Source of the DNA: Flavivirga spongiicola
GTDB lineage: Bacteria; Bacteroidota; Bacteroidia; Flavobacteriales; Flavobacteriaceae
Assembly (NCBI RefSeq): GCF_030540825.1
Contig: NZ_JAUOEO010000001.1
Span: 3,175,001 to 3,239,000, forward strand
Direction: 5' to 3'
Length of the DNA stretch: 64,000 nucleotides
In this document: positions 1-9,064 of the stretch, in pieces
Layout: every line of letters begins with the position of its first letter
Position numbering within the stretch: position 1 is the first letter of the stretch
The notes under the pieces: model-generated
The model's database searches: none
What the model was told of the DNA's origin: nothing
What the model saw: only the letters and a program-made list of their open reading frames with translations
Made by a program: the position numbers and the translations under genes

Positions 1-412
1 AATCAGAAGTGGCATTTACCATTCCTAAAACTTTTACAACTCTTTTTACCTTATTTAAATTTCCAAGTGTTGATTTAAGTACCGATAGTTGATTTATAGC
101 TGTGATTCTTGCTGCTTCATACCCTTGTTCAATAGTAAGGTCAGCACCGATTTTTCCAGTAATATTTTTTCCATTGTCCTGTAGTGGACCTTTACCAGAT
201 AGGAATAACAAATTTCCCGTACGAACTACATTTACGTAATTAGCAACTGGGGTAGATGGAGCCCTTAAGGTTATTTTTAGCTTTTTCAGATTGGCTTCAG
301 GATCGTAGTCATTTGTAACTACACTTGTTGTGTTTGTATGCTCCTTTTGTGTTGCTTTTTGCGTACAACTTATTAAGAGCAACGCAAGGATACATATCCA
401 AGATATTTTCAT
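1..412 (-). CDS. RidA-family lipoprotein (partial, C-terminus outside window)
   Basis: The first 137 residues are visible; the gene runs off the left edge. It opens with a short hydrophobic stretch ending in LLISC, a lipobox that would place the lipidated Cys at residue 16, so this should be a membrane-anchored periplasmic protein. From about residue 50 the sequence follows the RidA/YjgF/UK114 fold (LLFLSGKGPLQDNG, then EQGYEAARITAINQL and a VKVLGMVNA strand). RidA proteins hydrolyse reactive enamine/imine intermediates released by PLP enzymes. It is last in a minus-strand operon, 13 bases after the SelA-like PLP gene, which could supply such an imine. The conserved C-terminal half of the active site cannot be seen. 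Lipoprotein RidA forms are unusual, since the classical enzyme is cytosolic. Confidence 0.8.
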   Translation of the reverse strand, partial: MKISWICILALLLISCTQKATQKEHTNTTSVVTNDYDPEANLKKLKITLRAPSTPVANYVNVVRTGNLLFLSGKGPLQDNGKNITGKIGADLTIEQGYEAARITAINQLSVLKSTLGNLNKVKRVVKVLGMVNATSD

Positions 413-425
413 ATTTTTTATATTG

Positions 426-1640
426 TTAAATGTTTGATAATACTTCTCTAAGTCGTTGGGCAACCAATCTTTCTTGACCGGGCTCCATCATCCAAGTGGT
501 TATGCCTATTTCTTTATCGTTTCCCACGGTCTCGATAGATGGATGACCATTTTTCAATTCAGACCTAACGTCATTCGGAGTCATTTTAACAATGTCCTGG
601 TCCCATCTAACTTTTAAAGAAGGAACATGATTAGCATATTTTGGGATATGAATCTCTGTTTCAACACCTTTAACAGACAATACACTATCACTAATTAACT
701 TTATTTGTGATTCCCACATTTTCCATTCCTTTATATGGTCTTTTTGTAAATACAATTCTAAGGCTACCAACATGCCTAGAACCTCTTCTTTGTTAACTTT
801 CATACCTCGAGCAATGGTATGTCCGCGCGGTGGTGTATGAAGTCGAGCAGCCTTGATAAGATTTTTGTTACCCAATAGTAGTCCAGCACTTTGTGGACCT
901 CTCAAGCCCTTTCCTCCCGAAAATGCGACCAGATCAAACCCCATTTTAGTGAATTTATATAGGTTTTCTACTGGAGGGACATCAGCTGCACAGTCAATAA
1001 ATGTTGGGATACCGTGTTTTTTACCTAGTTTAACAAAGGCTTCTTGTTTAATTTCACCCTCATCTGTATTGGCGTTTAAAAACCATAACATAGCAGTATT
1101 TTTATTGATGGCTTTTTCCAGTTCTTTAGCGGTTTTTACAGTGATTATTTTTACTCCAACATTTGTTAAGGCATGGGTATAAACAATATTATGTGATTCT
1201 TGAAGGATGACCTCATTTTTAAGCCCCGTTGTATCAGGAAGCTGTGCCACTTTTTTTTCGTCCATTCCAGAAATGACTCCGGCAAGACCTATGGTCATAG
1301 CTCCAAATGCTCCTGATGATACAGTAGCGTACTCACATTCTAATAGCTCAGCGATCCTTTCTCCTACTTTGTCCTGTAGTTCATCCAAATTAACGTATTC
1401 TGTTGCACCGTAACTAATAGCAGAAGTAACTTCCTTAGACATTAACGAGCCAGTCATAGAAGTATAGGTCCCTGCCGCATTAATAAATGTTCTAAGCCCT
1501 AATTCTTTAAAAAAATTACGTGTAGCAGGTTCTAATAGTACTTTATTGATTGGCTGTCCGTGGAGCCATTCAGACCCCAGTAAACCACCAGCTAATGGTA
1601 GCATGGATAGGGTTTTTAATAATTCTCTTCGTGATGCCAT
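426..1640 (-). CDS. Exported SelA-like PLP-dependent lyase/aminotransferase
   Basis: This 404-residue protein belongs to the fold-type I PLP group related to SelA (selenocysteine synthase) and to D-glucosaminate-6-phosphate ammonia-lyase. The probable Schiff-base lysine is K244 in SGGKGLRGPQ, preceded by the FIDCAAD strand (D216/D220) that normally contacts the PLP ring nitrogen. The N-terminus reads MASRRELLKTL followed by a hydrophobic stretch, a twin-arginine-like signal, which fits export of an already folded cofactor enzyme. It is not a selenium gene: no selB or tRNA-Sec is nearby and the signal peptide is foreign to SelA. Two RidA genes flank it, suggesting that it makes an imine or enamine by beta-elimination. 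The substrate is unknown; the family call is firmer than the reaction. Confidence 0.8.
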   Translation of the reverse strand: MASRRELLKTLSMLPLAGGLLGSEWLHGQPINKVLLEPATRNFFKELGLRTFINAAGTYTSMTGSLMSKEVTSAISYGATEYVNLDELQDKVGERIAELLECEYATVSSGAFGAMTIGLAGVISGMDEKKVAQLPDTTGLKNEVILQESHNIVYTHALTNVGVKIITVKTAKELEKAINKNTAMLWFLNANTDEGEIKQEAFVKLGKKHGIPTFIDCAADVPPVENLYKFTKMGFDLVAFSGGKGLRGPQSAGLLLGNKNLIKAARLHTPPRGHTIARGMKVNKEEVLGMLVALELYLQKDHIKEWKMWESQIKLISDSVLSVKGVETEIHIPKYANHVPSLKVRWDQDIVKMTPNDVRSELKNGHPSIETVGNDKEIGITTWMMEPGQERLVAQRLREVLSNI

Positions 1641-1661
1641 GTTCTAAGTTTTAATGGTTAT

Positions 1662-2141
1662 TTAATTAACTGCGGCAATACAATCCATCTCAACGAGTGA
1701 CTTTCCGGGTACACCACCATATGTAGCAACCGTAGTTCTAACAGGAGGCTTTTTTCCAAAGCGACCCCTGAAGACTTCATTCATTCCTTTATAATCTTCC
1801 AAATCGTGGAGATACACATTCACTTTTAAGACTTGTTCCATAGAGGAACCATTTTTTTCCAGTTCTTTTTGAAGTTCTTTTAATACATGGTCTGTGTGTG
1901 CCTTAATATCTCCTTCAAAATGAGCGCCTTTTCCAGCTATGTATAGCGTATTGCCATGCTTTACTGCACCAGAAAACAAAGGGATTTCTTGACTATCTTT
2001 TGATAGATCAAGTACTTCTTTTTTAGGATTTGATTCCTTGGCCATTGCTTTTGTTATGCCTAAACCGAAGACACCAATAATAGCCATTCCCATTCTTTTT
2101 AGAGAGGATCTTCTTGTGGTTTTATTTTCCATGTTGTTCAT
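1662..2141 (-). CDS. RidA-family protein with twin-arginine-like signal
   Basis: The protein has 159 residues. The first 35 contain TRRSSLKRM and a hydrophobic segment ending near AMA, a plausible Tat signal. The remainder is a complete RidA/YjgF domain: GAVKHGNTLYIAG, a central helix, VNVYLHDLEDY, and the conserved Arg in PPVRTTVA (R135), which in RidA binds the carboxylate of the imine substrate. It lies 21 bases upstream of the SelA-like gene and 59 bases after the RraA-like gene on the same strand. The operon therefore has two RidA genes with different export signals. I infer that they deaminate imines formed in the periplasm. Confidence 0.85.
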   Translation of the reverse strand: MNNMENKTTRRSSLKRMGMAIIGVFGLGITKAMAKESNPKKEVLDLSKDSQEIPLFSGAVKHGNTLYIAGKGAHFEGDIKAHTDHVLKELQKELEKNGSSMEQVLKVNVYLHDLEDYKGMNEVFRGRFGKKPPVRTTVATYGGVPGKSLVEMDCIAAVN

Positions 2142-2200
2142 ACGTAATAGATTTATTGATTATTTTATGGTATAAGTGATAAAGCAGTATCAGAATAATA

Positions 2201-3127
2201 CTACCACGTTCTCTTTTTTAATAGTTCTTGTATTTGTTCTTTTGGTACGGGTAATTCATCTATATGATCATTAAGCCATTTCGAAAAATCTTTTTCAATA
2301 GCATCGGACCATTTGTTATCTATTTGTCCAGGGCTGTAAACGCCTTCCTTGAGTCTAGTAATTCCAAATAAATCTCGTAGTCTTACAATTTCTGAGGTAA
2401 TCACAATTTTCTCTGCTAAGTGTGCAGGAATGAATATAACACCTTCCTTTTTCGCCAATACGACATCTCCTGGTAAAACTGTTACCGCTCCTATTCTAAT
2501 AGGTGTGTTTAAACTTAAAAGCATCACTTCGGTAAGAAATGAAGGATGCCAATCCCGTACGTAGGCATTAAAGCCTTCAATTTGGGAAAGCCCTTCCATA
2601 TCGCGACTTGAAGCATTAAAAACAACACCTGTTTTAGATTTGGCATAAATGGCATTTCCCAAATTATCCCCGATTAAAGTACCGTCGACAATTTTTCCAA
2701 AACAATCGGCGACATAAACATCACCAGTAATAAGCATATCTATGGGCCAGGAATTGGTGTTTCCAACACGACCATCTCTTTCTCCTTTCTTTTTAATTTG
2801 ATCAGCAACATCCGGACGGTTAGGCATGTATTGAGCAGTGAGTGCCCGACCTACAAAAGGAGCATCATCATGTAATGGTTTCCAGCCTCCTTCAAATTGA
2901 TTGTGGTATCCCTCGTTTCTTAGTACACCCCAGGCTTCTTCTATAGCAACACTTTTCATTCTTTCAAGAATATCATCCGGAACTTTTGGGCGGCCATCAG
3001 GAAACCTTTCACCTTCCCATAATGGCGTAAGAAATATAGTCTGTTCTTTTGTGATGGTTTGTGCCAGTGTTACATTGAACATAAGCAGGCATATTCCAAT
3101 TAAAGTTATTGATTTGATGTGTTTCAT
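2201..3127 (-). CDS. Exported RraA/HMG-aldolase family protein
   Basis: The protein has 308 residues with a Sec signal peptide (1-22, ending TLAQ). The RraA fold is recognisable from GDNLG (153-157) and the SSRD motif (R175, D176), which in 4-hydroxy-4-methyl-2-oxoglutarate/4-carboxy-4-hydroxy-2-oxoadipate aldolases and oxaloacetate decarboxylases hold the divalent metal and substrate. It is longer than typical RraA (about 160-235 residues), with extra N- and C-terminal segments (the latter rich in Trp and Lys). An exported RraA cannot regulate RNase E, so an aldolase or decarboxylase role on a 2-oxo acid is more likely. In the operon it follows the BASS-type carrier and precedes RidA. Confidence 0.8.
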   Translation of the reverse strand: MKHIKSITLIGICLLMFNVTLAQTITKEQTIFLTPLWEGERFPDGRPKVPDDILERMKSVAIEEAWGVLRNEGYHNQFEGGWKPLHDDAPFVGRALTAQYMPNRPDVADQIKKKGERDGRVGNTNSWPIDMLITGDVYVADCFGKIVDGTLIGDNLGNAIYAKSKTGVVFNASSRDMEGLSQIEGFNAYVRDWHPSFLTEVMLLSLNTPIRIGAVTVLPGDVVLAKKEGVIFIPAHLAEKIVITSEIVRLRDLFGITRLKEGVYSPGQIDNKWSDAIEKDFSKWLNDHIDELPVPKEQIQELLKKRTW

Positions 3128-3165
3128 ACTTTTTTGTTTTTTCTGGTTATTCAGAATGTCTTTTT

Positions 3166-4332
3166 TTATTTAGTTGCATTTTCGTCAGCAGTTTCTTTTT
3201 TCTCTGCGTTATTCGAGCCGGAATTCTTTGCTGCGTCTTTATCTCTCCACCATGTTGCCAATGACGAACCAGAAATATTCATCCAAGGGCCGAAAACAGC
3301 CGGAGCCAGACCAATGGTTGCAACTTTACCCATTTCGAGTGCTATTCCTGAAGCCAACCCGCCATTTTGCATGCCAACTTCTAAGGCTATAGTACGACAA
3401 TCTTGTTCGCTCATTTTTAATGCGCGACTGCCCCAATACCCAAGAAAATATCCAGCGATATTGTGGATGATAGCGGCTAATACCAATAATAATCCAATGG
3501 TGAGTAAACTATCCCTTCCAGCTGCTGTAATAATGGTAATAATGAGGGCTATTCCCACCATAGAAACTATAGGCATTAACTTATCTAACCATTTGGCTTT
3601 GCCATGGAAAAAATGATTAAAAATCAAGCCTACTATTATTGGCAAAATCACAATCTTCAATATACTGAGCATCATGGACCAAAAATCGATTGGCACAAAT
3701 TGACCAGCAAATACTTTCATCAATAAGGGAGTCATTAATGGTGCTAAGACCGTTGAAACGGCTGTAAGTGTAACAGAAAGGGCCAGATTAGCTTTTGCAA
3801 GGTATGCCATGACGTTAGATGCTAATCCACTAGGCGATGAACCAACTAATACGACGCCCGCGGCAACTTCGGCCGGGAACCCAAAAAGACTTGCAATACT
3901 AAATCCTAATAGGGGCATTATTGTAAATTGGCAAGTAAGCCCGACTAAAACACCTTTTGGCATTTTAACAACATTGCCAAAGTCTTTAATACTCATTGCG
4001 GTACCCATTCCAAACATGATTATCTGAAGTAAGGGAACGATTAACTTTTTTAGATTAAAACTTCCTATACTCGTGAAATAAGATGGATAATACATGGATA
4101 CGGTAACCGCCGCAAAGATCAATATGGTAAATGAAAATCCTTTAAATTTTTGCGTACCTCTTACAGCGAGAGCCAAGAGAAAGAAAAATAACATGAGAGG
4201 GAATCCAGCATTTGAACCTTGCCCCATGATTAACATTATAAGTGTAATTAACAGACAGGTAATTGAGCCGAATAGTAAAAATTTAAAAATGGATTTCATA
4301 TAGGTTGTTTTATTACTTGTTTTTAATGGCAT
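3166..4332 (-). CDS. Bile acid:sodium symporter (BASS) family transporter
   Basis: This is a hydrophobic inner-membrane protein of 388 residues with about ten membrane segments and a charged Lys/Glu-rich C-terminal tail. The BASS core is recognisable from VLVGSSPSGLASNVMAYLA and from EVGMQNGGLASGIALE, the two discontinuous helices that bind sodium and substrate. Relatives move bile acids, pyruvate, pantothenate and other organic anions with sodium. The start is ambiguous: the ATG used here begins two bases after the amidohydrolase stop, but an internal ATG at 4299 (MKSIFKF) would put the first membrane helix nearer the N-terminus. In this operon the likely cargo is the 2-oxo acid product or the substrate; this is inference. 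Confidence 0.85.
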   Translation of the reverse strand: MPLKTSNKTTYMKSIFKFLLFGSITCLLITLIMLIMGQGSNAGFPLMLFFFLLALAVRGTQKFKGFSFTILIFAAVTVSMYYPSYFTSIGSFNLKKLIVPLLQIIMFGMGTAMSIKDFGNVVKMPKGVLVGLTCQFTIMPLLGFSIASLFGFPAEVAAGVVLVGSSPSGLASNVMAYLAKANLALSVTLTAVSTVLAPLMTPLLMKVFAGQFVPIDFWSMMLSILKIVILPIIVGLIFNHFFHGKAKWLDKLMPIVSMVGIALIITIITAAGRDSLLTIGLLLVLAAIIHNIAGYFLGYWGSRALKMSEQDCRTIALEVGMQNGGLASGIALEMGKVATIGLAPAVFGPWMNISGSSLATWWRDKDAAKNSGSNNAEKKETADENATK

Positions 4333-4334
4333 AT

Positions 4335-5585
4335 TTATTCATTCCATAAAGTGGATGAGATGCCGTTTAAATCCCAGACGATGGCACCTTTTCTTATGGT
4401 TAATTCACAAATTATTTTTTGCGACCCAGACATTCTTAAACCTTTCGTATCTACAAAACCAAAATCGCCTTCAACTAACTTTAAAAGGGTAACATCTGCA
4501 ACTGCACCAACAGACAAATGTCCTAAGTCGGTTCTCTTAATATATTGCGCTGGGTTCCAGGTGACACTCTCAAGTATTTTGTTAACAGGCATGCCCATAT
4601 TTAAAAATTTGGACATAATGTTTGTGAGATCCTTCATGCCTCCATTCATACTACCAGTATGTAGATCAGTGCTAATGGAATTTGGCCAAAAACCTTGTTG
4701 CGTGGCCGGAATAGCTTGGCTAAATATAAAACTACCTCCGCCATGACCTACATCAAATATAACTCCTTTGTTTTGTGCCTCAAAAACATAGGGTCTAACC
4801 TTTCCATGTTCATCAACCAATGCTGTTCTTCCTTTTATATGTGCATAACAATGAGTGAAAATATCACCAGGTCTTAGTTTTTCCATGAGTAAGGTTTTCA
4901 TATTCAATTCTGGTTCGCTACCACCAAAATCGATCATAACTGGTATGTTTGCAAGTGTTCCTGCTCTCACTGCCAGATCTGTTGGTTCCCAGAACGGGCC
5001 AGAATAATGTGCCAGTTTTACACCAACAATGATCCCGGGATATTGTTTAGCCTTATTAGCTGTGGCTATAGGGTCCATATCCGTAATGTTTTGTTCGATA
5101 GCACCTCCTTTCATGCCTGAACCTATAATATTTAAAAAGGACAATACTCGTGTCTTTGACCGGTCGATGGTTTGTTCTTTAAAGGTCTCGAAATTTTTCC
5201 AGCCCGCACCACCAACATCAACAATGGTTGTCACGCCACTTCTAAAGGTGAAACCATCAGGAGGGAGACTACTAAAACTATTACTTAAATAGGCTTTAGG
5301 TTGTGTTCCGAAAAAATTATGACCATGTATGTCCAGAAGCCCTGATGATACTAGAAGTCCAGAGGCATCTATAGTTTTTTTTGCACGATCTTTCGAAATA
5401 TTAGTACTTATCTGAGCTATTTTTCCATCGACGATGGCAATATCCATAATACTATTTATATTGTTTTTAGCATCAATTAGCTGTCCTCCTTTTATTAGAA
5501 TATCATAGTCTTGACTTAACGCCAGAGAACTAATAAGACTTATTACACAGACACTTAACAAGTTTTTTTTATTTAATCTAATCAT
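4335..5585 (-). CDS. Exported amidohydrolase/deacetylase-family metallohydrolase
   Basis: The protein has 416 residues with a Sec signal peptide (SLALSQ near 20-25). It is an amidohydrolase-superfamily TIM barrel: DIHGH at 85-89 (first metal pair), K190 in VGVK (candidate carboxylated bridging lysine), H245/H249 in THCYAH, H281 in VGHGG and D307 in STDLH. It resembles the EF_0837/AHA_3915-type amidohydrolases, which in Firmicutes and Proteobacteria sit beside SelA-like PLP enzymes, the same pairing as here. It probably opens a cyclic amide or removes an N-acyl group before the PLP step. The substrate is not predictable from sequence alone. Confidence 0.85.
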   Translation of the reverse strand: MIRLNKKNLLSVCVISLISSLALSQDYDILIKGGQLIDAKNNINSIMDIAIVDGKIAQISTNISKDRAKKTIDASGLLVSSGLLDIHGHNFFGTQPKAYLSNSFSSLPPDGFTFRSGVTTIVDVGGAGWKNFETFKEQTIDRSKTRVLSFLNIIGSGMKGGAIEQNITDMDPIATANKAKQYPGIIVGVKLAHYSGPFWEPTDLAVRAGTLANIPVMIDFGGSEPELNMKTLLMEKLRPGDIFTHCYAHIKGRTALVDEHGKVRPYVFEAQNKGVIFDVGHGGGSFIFSQAIPATQQGFWPNSISTDLHTGSMNGGMKDLTNIMSKFLNMGMPVNKILESVTWNPAQYIKRTDLGHLSVGAVADVTLLKLVEGDFGFVDTKGLRMSGSQKIICELTIRKGAIVWDLNGISSTLWNE

Positions 5586-5655
5586 AGTAAACGGTATTTA
5601 TTCATGATTTTGATCATTTAGATATTTCCCCGAGTAATTTATGGCTCAATTATCC

Positions 5656-7431
5656 TTAGTTATGATTATGTTCCTTTTTTAATTTTTTTCTAATCCGACT
5701 TACTTCTTTTGTTTCTATTGTGGAAGCTTCATTACCAAAATTGGTACGGATATAAGTTAAAACTTCTGCTATTTCATCGTCGGTTAAAAAACTGTGCTGG
5801 GGCATTAAACCACTAAAAGACTCACCATTAACTTCGATGGTTCCTTCCAGTCCCTGAAGAATGACTTTTATCAATCGTGATTTATCTCCTGTAACCCAAT
5901 CAGTATGAACCAATGTTGGAAATCTACCACCTGCTCCATGTCCATCGTCTTGATGGCAGGCACTACAATATCTGAAGTATAGCTTGTGTCCTCCTAATAA
6001 TAGTTCATCTTTCATTAAGTTGTCTTTTTCCTTGTCTGGTGTTTTTATATGGGTAACTAATTTTCGTTGTTCCATGGCTGCCAGTTCCTTTTCTCCAAAA
6101 CTAGCTTTATGGCCTTTATACATAACCCGCCATATTTTCCCTTGATTAGAATCACTAATGTATATGGATCCGTCTGGACCGGTTGTAACACCCATCGGTC
6201 TGTTAACAGCTCTATATACGCTTACGATGGGATCCTTTTTAGCAAAACCGTCTGCAAAAACTTCCCAATCTCCTGTTGCCTTTCCATCTTTAAAGGGAAC
6301 AAAACCAACAAAATACCCAGACTGAGGGTAGGGACCTCTATTGGTAGAACCATGAAAGGTAATAAACGCCCCATTTTTATAGCGTTCGGGAAGCTGGTTA
6401 CCTGTATAGAACATAAGATCGTTAGGAGCCCAATGTCCTGGAAAGCCTATAACGGGATCATCACAGGACTCACACCGTCCTACGATTTTACCATCTCCGC
6501 CGTATTCGGGTGCTAATACTTTTTTGTTTTGAAGCTGATCATAATAACAGTAGGGCCATCCGAAATCTGAGCCTTCAGTCACTCTGATAAATTCTTCCGC
6601 AGGTAACATAGCGCTTTCCCATGGGGTAAATTGGTTAGGGAATAAACGATATAGATCGTCCCTACCATGTACTACGGCGTAAAGGGTTTCATCAACCGGA
6701 TTCCAATCTAATCCTACCACACTTCGAATTCCGGTTGCAAATTTATAACCATCTTTTTGGGTCTGCCCTGTTTTATTTACATCGAATCTCCAGATACCTC
6801 CATGGTGTTCTAGTTGGGGGCAAGGATCTATTCCAGGAGATTCGGGTGTTCTCCCTTCTACTTGGCAAGCATTAGATGGACCTCCAAAAGGCACATACAT
6901 ATAGCCTTTATTATCAAAAGCTATTGGTTTTGCAATATGTTGATGTTGTCCATGTTCATGATCGTCCGTCATGATAATTTCAGGGTCACCAGGAACAATT
7001 TGACCTTTTTTATCCAGTTTATAACGATACACAACCAATTCTGTACTAAAATAAACATAACCGTTATGTATTTTCATAGCTGTGGAATAACCACCTCTTG
7101 ATTCTGAAGAGTCTTTTTTTATGTTGCCATACCTCTCAATGATGTCTGCTTTTCCATTTTGAGTTGTATCTCGTAATATCACTATGGCTTCTCCATTTTT
7201 GGAATACCTTAAATTGACATAGATGGTTCCGAATTTATCAACGGTAAGGTGTCTTGCTTTACCTTCAATGCTATCTGTTACTATTAAAGCTTCAAAATCA
7301 TCAGGAATAAAGAGCCCTCCATTATCGGGGTCTCCTGGTGGTAATATTGATTTTTGAGTACATTGAATAAAACTTACTATTATACAAAGAGCGAATAATA
7401 TAGATCTTGATCGAAAATTCATAAATATCAT
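5656..7431 (-). CDS. PQQ-type sugar dehydrogenase-like propeller fused to cytochrome c
   Basis: The protein has 591 residues, starting with a lipoprotein-like signal (IVSFIQC). Residues about 45-470 resemble the glucose/sorbosone dehydrogenase six-bladed propeller (repeated GLDWNPVDETLYAV- and MGVTTGPDGSIYISD-type blades). A C-terminal class I cytochrome c follows, with CSACH at 489-493 as haem site and M543 in GLMPQH as likely distal ligand. Such fusions oxidise a sugar or alcohol in the periplasm and pass electrons to the respiratory chain. It is the first gene of the minus-strand operon. An internal ATG at 7422 is an equally good start. The C-terminal 30 residues are Lys/His-rich. Confidence 0.85.
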   Translation of the reverse strand: MIFMNFRSRSILFALCIIVSFIQCTQKSILPPGDPDNGGLFIPDDFEALIVTDSIEGKARHLTVDKFGTIYVNLRYSKNGEAIVILRDTTQNGKADIIERYGNIKKDSSESRGGYSTAMKIHNGYVYFSTELVVYRYKLDKKGQIVPGDPEIIMTDDHEHGQHQHIAKPIAFDNKGYMYVPFGGPSNACQVEGRTPESPGIDPCPQLEHHGGIWRFDVNKTGQTQKDGYKFATGIRSVVGLDWNPVDETLYAVVHGRDDLYRLFPNQFTPWESAMLPAEEFIRVTEGSDFGWPYCYYDQLQNKKVLAPEYGGDGKIVGRCESCDDPVIGFPGHWAPNDLMFYTGNQLPERYKNGAFITFHGSTNRGPYPQSGYFVGFVPFKDGKATGDWEVFADGFAKKDPIVSVYRAVNRPMGVTTGPDGSIYISDSNQGKIWRVMYKGHKASFGEKELAAMEQRKLVTHIKTPDKEKDNLMKDELLLGGHKLYFRYCSACHQDDGHGAGGRFPTLVHTDWVTGDKSRLIKVILQGLEGTIEVNGESFSGLMPQHSFLTDDEIAEVLTYIRTNFGNEASTIETKEVSRIRKKLKKEHNHN

Positions 7432-7917
7432 TTAATACATGCTTTTATAAGTAGATCTTAGACAAATGTCAATTTCAATTCAATATTCTTTGAGGCTATT
7501 AATGTTTATTCAGTCAGAACTTTCACGAAAGATTTTAGTTAAAAATGGTATAATTTACTTATAATGATTACATTATGGTTTTTATAAATATAGTAAAAAA
7601 TGAAAAGAGTATTAAATTTTTTATAAGTGAAGCATTTATTAAGACTCTTTTTTTATTTTGAATATGGATGTGGGATGTATTTAGAATAATTATTATTCAA
7701 TTTTCATTCACGCGCTTTTAAATGAATTTTGAAATTAAAGGAGGCTGGCTGGATGTGTAATACTTAACATAATACGGAAAATGTCATTTTTATGGTTATT
7801 TAACTTAAATTAATAGCTACTCTTAAATTTTACTAATCTTAAAAATACCTTTATCTGTAACATTCTTATTTAATATAATACTTATATTTAGTAATAAATT
7901 TTTTAACACATAACCTT
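7432..7917. other. Divergent intergenic region, no gene recognised
   Basis: This 486-base, very AT-rich stretch separates the minus-strand catabolic operon from the plus-strand SPFH gene and so must hold both promoters. I found no convincing open frame, RNA gene or strong hairpin in it. A short GC-richer patch around 7735-7760 is unexplained. Confidence 0.5.
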
Positions 7918-9057
7918 ATGGGGCTTTTTGACAAAATAAAAGAAAAACTAAGTCACGAATTTATTGATATTATTGAGTGGCTAGACTATACCGATGATAC
8001 TATTGTACACCGTTTTGAACGCTATCAAAACGAAATAAAAAACGAAGCAAAACTGATTGTTAGGGAAGGGCAAGTCGCGGTTTTTATTAATGAAGGGCAA
8101 CTCGCCGATGTATTTACACCGGGAACTTATACTTTAAATACACAAAATCTACCGATACTAGCTACACTTAAAGGTTGGAAATATGGATTTAACAGCCCTT
8201 TTAAGGCAGAAGTTTATTTTGTAAACACCCACCTTTTTACAGACGAGAAATGGGGTACTAAAAACCCAATTACTTTAAATGATGAACGTTTTGGGCTTGT
8301 TGAAATTAGAGCTTTTGGAACCTATGCTTTTAAAATTAACGATCCAGGTAAATTTATTATAGATATTGTAGGAACAGACAATAATTTTACCAATTTTGAA
8401 ATAAACGAACATTTAAAAAGTTTAATTGCAACGCGTTTTACTGATACTGTAGGCGAGGCAAATTTACCTATTGAGTTATACGCTGCCAATACTTCAGAAC
8501 TATCGGAAACCTGTAAAGAAGTCATGCAGCCTGAGTTTAATAGTGTGGGGATCTCTCTCGAAAAGTTCTTTATTGAAAATGTATCTATGCCCGAGGATCT
8601 TAAAAAAGAAATTTTTGAGTATAGTCGTATAGACAAATTAGACCTTGAGAAACTCACCAAATTTAAAACAGCCAAAGCCATTGAAGCTGCCGCTACAAAC
8701 GAAGGAGGTACTGCGGGTGCGGGAATGGGAATGGGAATGGGCTTTGTCTTGGCTCAGCAAATGAGTGGTATGATGACAGGAGGAACGCAACAGACAACTA
8801 CAAGTCCTATGGTGGCACAGCAACAAGTAGCTGTACCACCTCCAATGCCAATAGCCGTACAGTACTTTTACGCATTAAATGGACAACAAGCTGGTCCTGT
8901 TAACTTTGAGCAGTTAAGAGTATTATTTGCCAATAGAACGGTAAACAAAGAAACCTTGGTGTGGAAGCAAGGCATGCAAAATTGGACAGTATTACAAGAA
9001 GTGGAAGAACTAAAAGCCTTTTTAGGAGGAAGTACTCCACCACCTCTTCCTGCGTAA
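7918..9057 (+). CDS. SPFH-domain protein with C-terminal GYF_2-type domain
   Basis: The protein has 379 residues with no signal peptide. Residues about 25-265 form an SPFH (stomatin/prohibitin-like) domain of the bacterial YdjI/virion-core-protein type (VREGQVAVFINEGQLAD early, then ENVSMPEDLKKEIFEYSRID at the end). A Gly/Met-rich linker follows (GAGMGMGMGF, then Gln/Pro-rich). Residues about 312-360 form a GYF_2-like module (YFYALNGQQAGPVNFEQL, later WKQGMQNW), usually a protein-interaction domain. The next gene, a zinc-ribbon membrane protein, starts seven bases later, so the two are probably co-expressed partners at the membrane. Relatives are linked to membrane-stress functions; the exact role is unknown. 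Confidence 0.8.
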   Translation: MGLFDKIKEKLSHEFIDIIEWLDYTDDTIVHRFERYQNEIKNEAKLIVREGQVAVFINEGQLADVFTPGTYTLNTQNLPILATLKGWKYGFNSPFKAEVYFVNTHLFTDEKWGTKNPITLNDERFGLVEIRAFGTYAFKINDPGKFIIDIVGTDNNFTNFEINEHLKSLIATRFTDTVGEANLPIELYAANTSELSETCKEVMQPEFNSVGISLEKFFIENVSMPEDLKKEIFEYSRIDKLDLEKLTKFKTAKAIEAAATNEGGTAGAGMGMGMGFVLAQQMSGMMTGGTQQTTTSPMVAQQQVAVPPPMPIAVQYFYALNGQQAGPVNFEQLRVLFANRTVNKETLVWKQGMQNWTVLQEVEELKAFLGGSTPPPLPA

Positions 9058-9064
9058 AAATAAT

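Noticed and set aside
426..1640. Selenocysteine synthase (SelA)
   Set aside because: The export signal, the neighbours (RidA, RraA, amidohydrolase) and the absence of selB/selC point to a SelA-like catabolic enzyme.
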